Source of the DNA: Deltaproteobacteria bacterium
GTDB taxonomy: Bacteria; Desulfobacterota; GWC2-55-46; JADFVP01
DNA: 52,951 nucleotides
Reading direction: 5' to 3'
Assembly (NCBI GenBank): GCA_024275045.1
Contig: JAJRZX010000014.1
Span: 1 to 52,951 of the forward strand
This document shows positions 1 to 8,074 of the stretch, piece by piece (the stretch's first letter is position 1; each line of letters begins with the position of its first letter). Below the pieces are notes generated by a model. That model was not told where the DNA came from and made no database searches. It was given only the letters and a program-made list of their open reading frames with translations. Both the position numbers and the translations under genes were made by a program.

Positions 1-7
1 ATACATC

Positions 8-387
8 ATGGCAGGTGGTGACAAGGATAAAGAGATAGATTATGTCGCCTTAAGGGCCAACAGGCGTGTGAACCTGCGGAGCCAGCTCCTTGTCCTCAAG
101 ATAAGGGGAGAGGACTCCTGCGGTGTTTTTTCTGGTTATGCCAAGACTATCGGCAAGGGCGGCATGTTCATCGCCTCGGTAACCCACGGGAAGTTGGAGA
201 GCAGATGGAGATAAGTTTTATGCTGCCAGGAGAAGGCAAGGAGACACGGTGCGGCTGTGAGGTTGTATGGCGAAGAGGTTTTGAGCCTGGCTTCAGGGCA
301 GAACCCGGTATGGGCATCAGGTTTACCTCTATCTCACCGGAAGTGGCCGAGGGCATTGAGAACATGGTGCGTAGCGAGAATTACTGA
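8..387 (+). pseudogene. PilZ-domain protein, broken by a 1-base frameshift
   Basis: Seen: the frame opening at 8 encodes a PilZ-like N-terminus (basic R-R-V-N-L-R box, then G-K-G-G-M-F-I) and stops at 214. The frame that contains 205-387 continues the fold (E-I-S-F, C-E-V-V-W-R, G-M-G-I-R-F) and ends at 387. The two halves join smoothly if one C is added to the CCC run at 183-185, giving V-T-P-R-E-V-G-E-Q-M. Known: PilZ domains bind cyclic di-GMP through an RxxxR box and a D/NxSxxG box; the second box is degenerate here. Inference: either a recently disrupted c-di-GMP effector of about 126 residues or a homopolymer sequencing error. The window edge hides the promoter, and an upstream start cannot be excluded. 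Confidence 0.75.
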
Positions 388-461
388 GGTCTTTTATATT
401 TATCCGTACATCCCCCCCCCGCTGTTTTTCCTGATTTTTAATATCGCATAAAACCTTGCTT

Positions 462-1919
462 TTAAATATCTGTCTTCAGGCTCCAGCGTGTGCCATCGCG
501 GTTATCTTCCAGCTCAATGCCGCGCTCAAGAAGGCCCATCCTTATCTCATCGGCCTTCTTAAAGTCTTTATTCTGCCGCGCCTTTTTTCTCTCCTCAATA
601 AGTCTCTCTATCTCTTCGGCCTTAACAGGGGGCGAAGCCTTTCTTTGATTCAGATAAGACTCGGCCTCTGTTGTAAAGAGACCTAAAAAGCCGCCTGCCT
701 CCCGGAAGAGGGCGAGGATTACACCAAGCTCATCACGGTTATCCGCGCTCAGACCTTCGACGCCTGCGTCCCTTGCCTCATCAAGTATACGGTTGGCGCG
801 GGTTATCTCCTTAAAGAGCAGCCCTATGACGCCGGCGGTGTTAAAGTCATCATCCATGGCCTCTACTATGGGGGTCATTTTTTTCTGCAGCGCCTCGGCA
901 GCCGGGGAGCTCTCAGGCGCGACCTGGCCCTCAAGGTGAATCCTCTCCACAGTCTTATAAAATCTCTCTATAGCAGCCCCGGCCTCTTTTAGAGACTCGG
1001 CACTGTAATCCACAGGTGAGCGGTAGTGATTTGAGAGGAGAAAAAACCTTATGGCCTCACCCGTGTTGGTCTCAAGGGCATCGTGGATGTTCAGGATGTT
1101 GCCAAGAGATTTACTCATCTTTACTTTATCGATATTTACAAAGCCGTTATGAAGCCAGTACCGCACAAAGGGTTTTAATCCTGTTGCCGACTCGCTCTGC
1201 GCGATCTCATTCTCGTGGTGGGGGAATATAAGGTCTTTTCCGCCGCCGTGTATGTCTATGGTACTGCCGAGCCACTTCATGCACATGCACGAGCACTCTA
1301 TGTGCCAGCCTGGCCGTCCTTTACCCCAGGGGCTCTCCCATGAGGGTTCGCCTTCTTTGGCGGCCTTCCAGAGGGCGAAATCAAGGGGATCTCTTTTTCT
1401 TGTATCAACGTCCACACGGGCGCCAGCCTCAAGGTTGTCTATGTTTTTGCCCGAGAGTTTGCCGTAGTCACTGAGTTTTCTTATGGCAAAATAAACGTCT
1501 CCCTCAAGCTCATAGGCAAACCCCTTGCTGATGAGGTCCTCGGCAAGGCTGATAATCTCCGCCATGGTCTCAGTAGCCTTTGGCCTTATTGGCGGCAGCA
1601 GCACTCCAAGGGCACCCATATCAGAGTCAAAGGCTACAATGTTGTCTTCAGCCAGTTTCCCGGACTCAATGCCAAGCTCATTGGCGCGGGCAATAATCTT
1701 GTCGTCAACATCTGTGTAGTTGCGCGCATATGTGACATCAAACCCCCTGTACCTCAGGTAGCGGTAGATTACGTCAAAGGATACGGCGCTTCTTGCGTGT
1801 CCGATATGGGCGGGGGCATAGACCGTGGGCCCGCATACATACATCTTAACCTTGCCTTTTTCAGCCGGCAAAAAATCTTCTTTTTTTCTTGAGAGAGAGT
1901 TAAAGACTTTAAGTCCCAT
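462..1919 (-). CDS. cysS: cysteinyl-tRNA synthetase
   Basis: Charges tRNA-Cys with cysteine in the cytoplasm (class I synthetase). Seen: 485 residues, close to the usual length. C-G-P-T-V-Y begins at residue 29, the HIGH motif is at 38-41 and K-M-S-K-S is at 267-271. The four expected zinc ligands are present: C29, C209, H234 and E238. The C-terminal anticodon-binding region is intact and ends with a W-S-L-K stretch. It lies 47 bases downstream of gltX on the same strand and is the last gene of the carD-ispD-ispF-gltX-cysS run. There is no clear hairpin terminator after it, and the convergent PilZ remnant ends 74 bases away. Confidence 0.97.
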   Translation of the reverse strand: MGLKVFNSLSRKKEDFLPAEKGKVKMYVCGPTVYAPAHIGHARSAVSFDVIYRYLRYRGFDVTYARNYTDVDDKIIARANELGIESGKLAEDNIVAFDSDMGALGVLLPPIRPKATETMAEIISLAEDLISKGFAYELEGDVYFAIRKLSDYGKLSGKNIDNLEAGARVDVDTRKRDPLDFALWKAAKEGEPSWESPWGKGRPGWHIECSCMCMKWLGSTIDIHGGGKDLIFPHHENEIAQSESATGLKPFVRYWLHNGFVNIDKVKMSKSLGNILNIHDALETNTGEAIRFFLLSNHYRSPVDYSAESLKEAGAAIERFYKTVERIHLEGQVAPESSPAAEALQKKMTPIVEAMDDDFNTAGVIGLLFKEITRANRILDEARDAGVEGLSADNRDELGVILALFREAGGFLGLFTTEAESYLNQRKASPPVKAEEIERLIEERKKARQNKDFKKADEIRMGLLERGIELEDNRDGTRWSLKTDI

Positions 1920-1966
1920 GTGACCCCTTTATGTTTTTTATTATTATGATTTAAGTAGTATTTTTT

Positions 1967-3388
1967 TTAGTGCGGATCTTCTGATTCTGAGGTAATTGCC
2001 TCTACTTTACCGGGAGTCAGTACAGCTTTTATCCTCTCTTCAACTTCATTTACTCCGAGTATACTAAATATTTTATCAAGCTCAATGCCTTTTTTGGTCC
2101 CTGTAAGGGCGCACCTTAATGGCATGAAAAGTGTGGGGCCCTTAAACCCTGTACTCACCTTTATGCGGTTGATAAGGGCGTCATATGTCTTAACGCCATT
2201 ATCAAGTTCCTCCATAACAGCCTCAAGGAGGGCCTTTGATTCTCCGGCCTTTAAAATAAGAACGGCCTCTGCCTCAGGTGCCGCTCTTGTAAGCAGAGGG
2301 GTTAGAAGGGACCTGAATTCTCTTAGCGTAAAGGCGTTGTTCCTTACGGCCTCCACGGCTTTATGCAGGAGAGTTGTATCTTCAGTAAGGTCCTGCAGCT
2401 GCGAGAGTTTTATAATCTCACGGGTCTTGAGCCTGGAGATGGCTTTTTTGTTAAGGTTTTTTAAATGAGAGGGCTCGAATATGGAAGGGCTTTTTGATAT
2501 TTTTTTTATCCTAAAGTCCGCGGCCATCTGAGCAAGGGTCTGAAGGCCCTCTTTTTGGGCAAGGCCAAGCCTTGCGGCGGCGTTAAGCACGGCCTCGGGC
2601 AGGTACCCCTTATCCCGCAGTTCGGCTACTCCCGAATCTGCTTCTCTCTTACTTAGAGGCTTTTGGTCCGCGCCAAGGACAAGGGGCACATGGGCATATA
2701 ACGGTGGGGTGAGGCCAAGGGCCTCCATGATGAGAATCTGTCTCGGCGTATTTGATAGATGGTCATCGCCTCTTATTACATGTGAAATTTTCATGAGCCC
2801 GTCATCAACGGCAGAGGCGAAGTTATAAGTGGCCTCGTCCTCTGTGTTCATGATGATAAAATCTCCGTATGCCTTATTGTCAAAGGTGAGGGCACCGTGA
2901 ACAAGGTCAACAAAACCTACTTCTTTATCGGGAATAATAAAACGCAGGACAAACTTGCCTCTCTCAGTGGTACCGGTCTTATCCCTGCATCTTCCGTCGT
3001 AACGCGGCGGTAGTTTTGTCTCTCTCTGTTTATCTTTAAGTTCCTGAAGCCTCTCTTTTGTGCAGAAGCATCTGTATGCAAGGTTTTTTTCAAGGAGTCT
3101 TTTCGCGAGTTTTCTGTAAATATCACCACGTTCGGATTGTCTGTAAGGGCCGTACTCGCCGTACTCAATCTGCGGGCCTTCGTCCCACTCCAGCCCAAGC
3201 CAGCGCATATCCTCGATTAAGGCATCCTCAAACTCAGGCCTTGAGCGCACCCTGTCCGTATCCTCCATCCTGAGAATAAAGGTGCCGCCCCTGCTCCGTG
3301 CGAAGAGGTAGTTGAAGAGGGCCGTTCTTGCACCTCCCACATGCAGTAGCCCTGTGGGGCTTGGCGCAAAACGGGTCCGTACCTTCAC
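1967..3388 (-). CDS. gltX: glutamyl-tRNA synthetase
   Basis: Attaches glutamate to tRNA-Glu (and possibly tRNA-Gln if the organism uses the amidotransferase route). Seen: 473 residues. The N-terminal class I signature F-A-P-S-P-T-G-L-L-H-V-G-G has the HIGH-equivalent H-V-G-G at 16-19. The KMSKS equivalent is P-L-S-K-R-E near residue 245. An alpha-helical anticodon-binding domain follows. The start codon overlaps the end of ispF by 4 bases, which suggests translational coupling. Bacterial GltX and GlnS share the fold; the H-V-G-G and L-S-K-R motifs and the length favour a bacterial GluRS. Confidence 0.96.
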   Translation of the reverse strand: MKVRTRFAPSPTGLLHVGGARTALFNYLFARSRGGTFILRMEDTDRVRSRPEFEDALIEDMRWLGLEWDEGPQIEYGEYGPYRQSERGDIYRKLAKRLLEKNLAYRCFCTKERLQELKDKQRETKLPPRYDGRCRDKTGTTERGKFVLRFIIPDKEVGFVDLVHGALTFDNKAYGDFIIMNTEDEATYNFASAVDDGLMKISHVIRGDDHLSNTPRQILIMEALGLTPPLYAHVPLVLGADQKPLSKREADSGVAELRDKGYLPEAVLNAAARLGLAQKEGLQTLAQMAADFRIKKISKSPSIFEPSHLKNLNKKAISRLKTREIIKLSQLQDLTEDTTLLHKAVEAVRNNAFTLREFRSLLTPLLTRAAPEAEAVLILKAGESKALLEAVMEELDNGVKTYDALINRIKVSTGFKGPTLFMPLRCALTGTKKGIELDKIFSILGVNEVEERIKAVLTPGKVEAITSESEDPH

Positions 3389-3867
3389 GGTCTTGTTATC
3401 TCCTCAATCAGGACAACGGCATAGGTGGCCATGCCCTCGCCTCTGCCGGTAAAACCAAGTCTTTCTTCAGTAGTTGCCTTGATGTTTATAAGGTCCTGCG
3501 GGCAGGAGAGAGTGCGGGCGATATTGCCCCTCATGGCAGGGATATGATCCTTGAGTTTTGGGGCCTCGCAGACAATGGTAGAGTCTACATTTGAGAGAAT
3601 GTAGTTCTTTTCTCTAAGTACCTCGGCTGTATGAGCAAGGAGTGTAAGGCTTGAGATATCTTTATACGCGGGATTATCAGGGGGGAAATGCATGCCAATA
3701 TCACCGAGAGAGGCGGCTCCGAGGAGCGCGTCGATTATGGCGTGAAGGAGTACGTCGGCATCGGAGTGCCCTGCGAGCCCCTCTTTAAAGGGCACGGTTA
3801 CACCGCCCAGTATTAACGGTCTCTCAAGGGCGAACCTGTGAACATCATAACCAAATCCAATTCTCAT
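3385..3867 (-). CDS. ispF: 2-C-methyl-D-erythritol 2,4-cyclodiphosphate synthase
   Basis: MEP isoprenoid pathway enzyme that cyclises CDP-methylerythritol 2-phosphate with loss of CMP. Seen: the protein begins M-R-I-G-F-G-Y-D-V-H-R-F, with metal ligands D8 and H10; the third ligand is the H of S-D-A-D-V-L-L-H. The C-terminal T-T-E-E-R-L-G-F-T-G-R-G motif is present. I place the start at the ATG at 3867 because the family N-terminus begins there; a TTG 18 bases upstream would add six residues unlike the family. Neither start has a strong Shine-Dalgarno. It follows ispD by about 34 bases and overlaps gltX by 4, so ispD-ispF-gltX-cysS is probably one operon. Confidence 0.96.
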   Translation of the reverse strand: MRIGFGYDVHRFALERPLILGGVTVPFKEGLAGHSDADVLLHAIIDALLGAASLGDIGMHFPPDNPAYKDISSLTLLAHTAEVLREKNYILSNVDSTIVCEAPKLKDHIPAMRGNIARTLSCPQDLINIKATTEERLGFTGRGEGMATYAVVLIEEITRP

Positions 3868-3901
3868 AGCCGTATCAAGATACAATATGGGAGGCGGGCT
3901 T

Positions 3902-4660
3902 TCAACCTTTTTTGTTTGCCTCGTCTGTAGCAGACCCGTCTTTTAAGGCCGCTCTTCTTTGCAGGATGGACTCCGCGATGAGCATATCCTCAGGTGTTGT
4001 TATCTTTATGTTCTCATATGACCCCGGAAACAGACCTACCGGTACGGCCAGCCTCTCCACAAGGGATGCCTCGTCTGTGCCTGTGAAGTCCTCTCTCACG
4101 GCCTGCGTATAAGCACGCAGGAGTAAATCAGCGCAAAAGGCCTGCGGGGTCTGCACAGCGCGGAGCGAGCTGCGCGGGGGTGCGTTTTTTATAACCCCGT
4201 CTGCAACCTCTTTAATGGTGTCCTTTACCTCAACCACAGGTACAACGGCTCTCTGTTTGGCGGCTTCTTTAATGGCAGCGGTAATGATGGCTGAGCTCAC
4301 AAGGGGGCGCGCTCCATCGTGCACAAGGACGATATCATACTGTGGTCCTGTTTTTTTAAGGGCATTGTACACAGAGGACTGGCGTGTAGTCCCGCCTCGT
4401 ACAGGGGCGAGTACTTTATCAAAGGCAGGGTTCTCTGTAATATTATCCTTGCAGAACTCTTCCGTATCATCTGAGACTGCCAGGACAATGGCGGTGACAA
4501 GGGGGCAGCTCTGAAAGACCTCAATGGTGCGTTGTAGAATCGGGCGCTCAAGAAGAGGGAGGAGGAGTTTGTTTGTTCCGCCCATGCGCAGCCCGCGGCC
4601 AGCTGCCGGTATGATGACAATAGTTTTTAAGGGGGCCTTGGATGATATCAGTGTTTTCAT
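3902..4660 (-). CDS. ispD: 2-C-methyl-D-erythritol 4-phosphate cytidylyltransferase
   Basis: Transfers CMP from CTP to methylerythritol 4-phosphate, the step two before IspF. Seen: 252 residues, slightly longer than the usual 225-235 because of a polar C-terminal tail (D-G-S-A-T-D-E-A-N-K-K-G). The nucleotide-binding A-A-G-R-G-L-R-M-G-G motif is near residue 19, followed by the conserved N-K-L-L-L-P-L. V-H-D-G-A-R-P-L and the T-D-E-A-S-L-V-E segment complete the family signature. The 337-base region upstream holds a nested hairpin and phased A/T-tracts and separates ispD from carD, whose terminator lies in between. ispD therefore probably has its own promoter. Confidence 0.97.
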   Translation of the reverse strand: MKTLISSKAPLKTIVIIPAAGRGLRMGGTNKLLLPLLERPILQRTIEVFQSCPLVTAIVLAVSDDTEEFCKDNITENPAFDKVLAPVRGGTTRQSSVYNALKKTGPQYDIVLVHDGARPLVSSAIITAAIKEAAKQRAVVPVVEVKDTIKEVADGVIKNAPPRSSLRAVQTPQAFCADLLLRAYTQAVREDFTGTDEASLVERLAVPVGLFPGSYENIKITTPEDMLIAESILQRRAALKDGSATDEANKKG

Positions 4661-4697
4661 GTAAAATATGGCTCTTTATGCCCAAAAACATTGGATA

Positions 4698-4748
4698 ATG
4701 AGTTGTTTTGGTGTGAAAAGACTTTTCAGCTCAGTAAGAGCAACTCAT
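4698..4748. other. Nested inverted repeats upstream of ispD
   Basis: Seen: outer arms ATGAGTTG (4698-4705) and CAACTCAT (4741-4748) are perfect complements. Between them lie a 7-bp inverted repeat TGAAAAG/CTTTTCA (4714-4728, one-base loop) and a 4-bp hairpin GCTC/GAGC (4729-4741). Folded, this would be a three-way junction in the ispD 5' leader on the minus strand, or an operator-like palindrome in DNA. Its function is unknown. The gene-free stretch 4661-4997 also holds phased A/T-tracts and the carD terminator. Confidence 0.5.
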
Positions 4749-4763
4749 CTTTTTGCACTCACG

Positions 4764-4846
4764 TTTTTGCGATAAAAGAGGGCTTTTTAAGCGATAATTG
4801 GCCTTTTTTTCAATAAAAGCCTCTTTTTCAGCGATATACGGCTTTT
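4764..4846. other. Phased A/T-tracts (probable curved DNA)
   Basis: Seen: homopolymer tracts TTTTT 4764-4768, AAAA 4774-4777, TTTTT 4784-4788, T7 4804-4810, AAAA 4815-4818, TTTTT 4824-4828 and TTTT 4843-4846. Their centres fall close to multiples of 10 bp, with two positions skipped. GCGATA recurs at 4769, 4791 and 4831. Known: A-tracts in helical phase bend DNA. Inference: an intrinsically curved segment between ispD and carD. Confidence 0.45.
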
Positions 4847-4870
4847 ATGGTGAGAAGAGAGTTTAGTGTT

Positions 4871-4902
4871 AAAAAACCGGTTCCTTTTTCAGGAAACCGG
4901 TT
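4871..4902 (-). terminator. Rho-independent terminator of carD
   Basis: Read on the minus strand, an AACCGG-type stem (4897-4902 with 4875-4880) and an inner AGGAA/TTCCT stem flank a 5-base loop, with one bulged base at 4896. Six T's follow (plus-strand A-run 4871-4876). It lies about 95 bases past the carD stop. Confidence 0.85.
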
Positions 4903-4997
4903 CATGTAAACAGGGTAGTATTAGGTTTTTTTGGAGAGGTCTTCTCATCTGAGCCAACCGAGTATTTACTCCTGCCTCTCTTCTATAGAAACAGCCT

Positions 4998-5528
4998 CTA
5001 TGCGTCTTTGGTCTTCAGGACCTCTGTCTTCAGCAAGCTGTAGAGCTCTTCTTCTATGGTGTCTTCGTTGGCTTTTTGAGCTACTGAGAGCTCTTTTACA
5101 AGCAGAGTCTTTGCCGTATCAAACATTTTTCTCTCACCAAAGGAGAGCTCTTTATCGAACTTCAAGATATAGAGGTCTCTTAATACCTTGGCAAGCTCCA
5201 TTACGCTGCCGCTCTTGATCTTTTCCGTATACTCACGGTAGCGTCTGTTCCAGGTCTGTGTATCTACGGTGCTGTCATCGCGGTCTTGCAGTATGGCGTA
5301 GACCTGCGGGACCTGGCTTTTTTTCATGACCTTTCGAAGTCCCACGTGGTTTGCGTTCTGCACGGGAACCATAATGGTTGCGTCTGTATCAAGAACCTTG
5401 ATGATGTAAAAACATGTGCCTACCCCGGAGACCTCGCGGGTTTCCACTCCAACAACCTTGCCCACGCCATGGGCGGGGTATACAGCCAGGTCGCCGGCTT
5501 TAAATAATTGATTTATGTCTTTTGGCAT
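4998..5528 (-). CDS. carD: CarD/CdnL-family RNA polymerase-binding regulator
   Basis: Known: CarD/CdnL proteins bind the RNA polymerase beta subunit through a Tudor-like N-terminal domain and stabilise open complexes at rRNA and other promoters. Seen: 176 residues. The N-terminal domain begins near residue 11 with G-D-L-A-V-Y-P-A-H-G-V-G-K-V and includes T-I-M-V-P-V-Q-N-A. The C-terminal half is helical with W-N-R-R-Y-R-E-Y and a conserved E-R-K-M-F-D-T-A-K segment. A Shine-Dalgarno AAGGAA precedes the ATG. It has a near-consensus promoter (5582-5610) and its own terminator, so it is probably a monocistronic, strongly expressed gene. CarD next to ispD/ispF is a common deltaproteobacterial arrangement. 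Confidence 0.93.
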   Translation of the reverse strand: MPKDINQLFKAGDLAVYPAHGVGKVVGVETREVSGVGTCFYIIKVLDTDATIMVPVQNANHVGLRKVMKKSQVPQVYAILQDRDDSTVDTQTWNRRYREYTEKIKSGSVMELAKVLRDLYILKFDKELSFGERKMFDTAKTLLVKELSVAQKANEDTIEEELYSLLKTEVLKTKDA

Positions 5529-5581
5529 GAAGTTCCTTTTTTTGAGGGGCGTAAGCCGGGTGGTCTTGATTGTGTACGTTA

Positions 5582-5610
5582 TTTATATCATAAAAAAACC
5601 TGATAGTCAA
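5582..5610 (-). promoter_or_regulatory. Strong sigma-70 promoter of carD
   Basis: Minus strand: -35 TTGACT (5610-5605), 17-base spacer, -10 TATAAA (5587-5582), preceded by an extended -10 TGA. It lies about 60 bases upstream of the carD ATG. Confidence 0.85.
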
Positions 5611-5629
5611 CTCTGAAAGTTTTTTTGAG

Positions 5630-6247
5630 TTAACGTGTTGTTTTAAAATAAGAATTATTTATCTCAGGGTTTACATTCACCTTTGTGTATTTCACAAGCA
5701 ATTTATAATCCTCGCCCTCTACGGAGATGGTGTAGGGAAGATGGACCCCTGAGATTGTCTTGTAATCGCTCATGGTGGCCCTGTAGAGCAGGTGATTATT
5801 TATACGTCTTGTGATAACCCTGCCCCGGGGCAGGGCTTGTGTCTCAAAGCCCTTATTATCACGAGGCGGAAAGTCTCTGGATCCAAGGAGCAGAGAGACG
5901 AGCTCAGCAGCCCTTATATTAAGAGGCAGAGACTTGTTCTCCCCAGGTGTGTATGTTGTGCTCTCGCCTCTGTAGAGCAGTGTAATGCTGTCCTTGCTCC
6001 CCGTTATAAGGGCAGTAGTAATTCCAATGGGGCCCTTTATCTCAATCCTGAATAAATCCGGTGAACTTATCGTAATAAGGGCACGCCCCTTTTCAGTACT
6101 CTTGTTTGTAAACTCTACTACAGCCGCTGCCCTTAATGTCTTAATGCCCTTTGCGGGGTCCTGTGTGCTCAGGGGCACTTTGTGGGCGCATCCGGCGGTA
6201 AGTAGAATAAGGGGGGCAAGGGCGAGAATCAGGCGCAGATGTCTCAC
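5630..6247 (-). CDS. Lipoprotein with LolB/LolA-like fold (probable)
   Basis: Seen: 205 residues with a lipoprotein signal peptide ending in L-L-T-A-G-C (C at about residue 20). The mature part has alternating beta strands such as R-A-L-I-T-I-S-S-P-D-L-F-R-I-E-I-K-G-P-I-G and ends in a strand-rich tail. Known: the 'P-x-x-x-R-x-E-x-x-x-P-x-G' pattern is typical of the LolB/LolA/DUF4292 half-barrel, which holds acyl chains of lipoproteins. Inference: an outer-membrane lipoprotein possibly helping lipoprotein insertion; the true LolB role is not proven. It starts 4 bases after the upstream TPR gene's stop, so the two are co-transcribed. Confidence 0.7.
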   Translation of the reverse strand: MRHLRLILALAPLILLTAGCAHKVPLSTQDPAKGIKTLRAAAVVEFTNKSTEKGRALITISSPDLFRIEIKGPIGITTALITGSKDSITLLYRGESTTYTPGENKSLPLNIRAAELVSLLLGSRDFPPRDNKGFETQALPRGRVITRRINNHLLYRATMSDYKTISGVHLPYTISVEGEDYKLLVKYTKVNVNPEINNSYFKTTR

Positions 6248-6251
6248 GCTT

Positions 6252-7994
6252 TTATTTTGTCCCTGCCGCTGGTATTGCTTTTTTAAGCGCCTCTATCTTT
6301 GTCTTTATCTCCCTGTTGTTGGAGTCAAGGTTAGAGGCGTTCTTATAAAAGGTGAGGGCCTTTTCCTTGAGATTTTTTTTAAGATAGGCGTCTCCCAGAT
6401 GCTCCACTATAAGCGGATCCTCGGGAAGTATCCTCACTGCCTCGGCAAGGTTTTTAATGGCCGTATCATAATCGCCTTTTTTGTAGTAGATCCATCCCAG
6501 GCTGTCAAGGTAGTAGCCGTTGCCGGGGGTTATCTCAAGGGCCTTCTTGAGGTACCGCTCTGCTTTATCCAGCTCAATGCCCCGCTCAGCGTAACTGTAT
6601 CCCATGTAGTTAAGGGCCTTACTGTGACGGGGGTCCAGCTTGATGGCCTTTTCCATGGCATCGAATATTAGCTTGTCCTTGCCCATGTCATCGTATATGA
6701 CGCCAAGGGTAAAGTAAAAATCAGCGTTGTTAGGGTCATTGCTTATGGCCTCTTTAATGATAGAGACGGCCTCTTCGGGTTTATCGGATTCTCTCAGAAC
6801 CGTGATAATAAGGTGTATCAGATCAGGGTCGTTTTTTTTCACTACCAGGGCGTCTTTCAGCTCCTTAATGGATTTATCTCTCTTGCCCTGCTGCTCGTAC
6901 ATGTACGCAAGGTGAACCTTGGAGTCAACGTAACTTGAGTCCTCGCCTGGAATGAGGGAGAATTCTTCAATGGCTTTTTTGAGGTCTCCTTTTGACTCGT
7001 AGCTTGTAGCGAGGTAGTAACGTATTTTGTTGAGCTTGGGGTTCTCGTCAAGCAGCTCGGTGAACTTTTTTATGGCGCCCTCGTAGTCTTTTTGTTCAAA
7101 ATAGATTAGCCCTATCTTGGTCATGGCCCTGTATCTGGTGCTGCTGTACTTTTCCAGCTGCTCGTATATCTCAAGGGCCTCGTCCATCTTGTTCTGCTTC
7201 AGGAGCAGAGAGGCGAGCCTGGACATGAAGTCTTTTGGAGACTGCAGGGTGGAGATGGCTTTTCTGTAGGTCTTTTCCGCCAAGTCCGGTTTTTTGTCGG
7301 CCTCGTAGGTCATGGCAAGCTCTGAGTAAGCCGGTGCAAAGCCGCGGCTAAGGGCAATCGCTTTATTGTAATACTTTTCAGCCATCGCAAGCCTGTCTCG
7401 CTTAACCTCTATCTTGGCCATGTAGTAATAGGCCATTACAGATTCGGGGTCTTTCTTCAGCAGTCCTTTGAGGACGTTTATGCCTTTGTCGGATTTGTTG
7501 ATTCTCGCGTAGAAAGTGGCGAGGTAGAGGTAGATGCTCTGGTTATCAGGGTCAAGTTTAATGGCCCTGTTATAACTCTCCGCCGCTTTATCGTTCTCTT
7601 TGATAATAGTGTACAGCTCAGCAAGAAGCACGTGGGTGTGTGATTTGTTACCGTCTTTTTTAACTGAGGCAAGGAGGTGCTTCTTGGCCTTTGCGTAATC
7701 GCCGAGGCGCAGGTACAGTTCTGCTGTCTCGTCGTTAAGCACCGTAGAGCTGCTGTCTATTTCCAGGGCTTTTTTGTAGAGCTCAAGGGCGTCTTTGGTG
7801 TACCCGCTTGCTTTCAGGGTATGGCCAGTCATGTAATAGTAATAGACCTGTCCCTTTAGAACCATTGACTCATCGTTTTTGCCAAGAGCGCTGCCTCCGG
7901 CCGTAGATGTGGAGGTGATGATGAAGGATGAGATAAGGAGGACAAGAAATAGATAAAATGTTTTTTGCAGATAAGGTTTTTTATTCATCACCAT
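6252..7994 (-). CDS. Exported tetratricopeptide-repeat protein
   Basis: Seen: about 580 residues. After a short basic N-terminus there is one hydrophobic segment (F-Y-L-F-L-V-L-L-I-S-S-F-I-I), probably a signal peptide or membrane anchor. About fifteen TPR units then run nearly to the C-terminus, with the usual W/L-G-Y-A-F-A-P pattern (for example Y-N-K-A-I-A-L and Y-R-K-A-I-S-T). I chose the ATG at 7994 because GGAGAG lies 7 bases upstream; a GTG at 8009 would put that site inside the gene. Known: TPRs are protein-protein scaffolds. Inference: a periplasmic scaffold working with the LolB-like lipoprotein encoded 4 bases downstream. The specific partner is unknown. Confidence 0.88.
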   Translation of the reverse strand: MVMNKKPYLQKTFYLFLVLLISSFIITSTSTAGGSALGKNDESMVLKGQVYYYYMTGHTLKASGYTKDALELYKKALEIDSSSTVLNDETAELYLRLGDYAKAKKHLLASVKKDGNKSHTHVLLAELYTIIKENDKAAESYNRAIKLDPDNQSIYLYLATFYARINKSDKGINVLKGLLKKDPESVMAYYYMAKIEVKRDRLAMAEKYYNKAIALSRGFAPAYSELAMTYEADKKPDLAEKTYRKAISTLQSPKDFMSRLASLLLKQNKMDEALEIYEQLEKYSSTRYRAMTKIGLIYFEQKDYEGAIKKFTELLDENPKLNKIRYYLATSYESKGDLKKAIEEFSLIPGEDSSYVDSKVHLAYMYEQQGKRDKSIKELKDALVVKKNDPDLIHLIITVLRESDKPEEAVSIIKEAISNDPNNADFYFTLGVIYDDMGKDKLIFDAMEKAIKLDPRHSKALNYMGYSYAERGIELDKAERYLKKALEITPGNGYYLDSLGWIYYKKGDYDTAIKNLAEAVRILPEDPLIVEHLGDAYLKKNLKEKALTFYKNASNLDSNNREIKTKIEALKKAIPAAGTK

Positions 7995-8074
7995 TGATAA
8001 TCTCTCCACAGGTTTAATTCAAGCGCCTTTATGAAAACGCTCTTGTAATAAAATGTTTGTATGCCTTTATGTAT

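Noticed and set aside
412-420. C9 homopolymer as a phase-variation tract
   Set aside because: It lies outside any coding frame or promoter spacer I can define.
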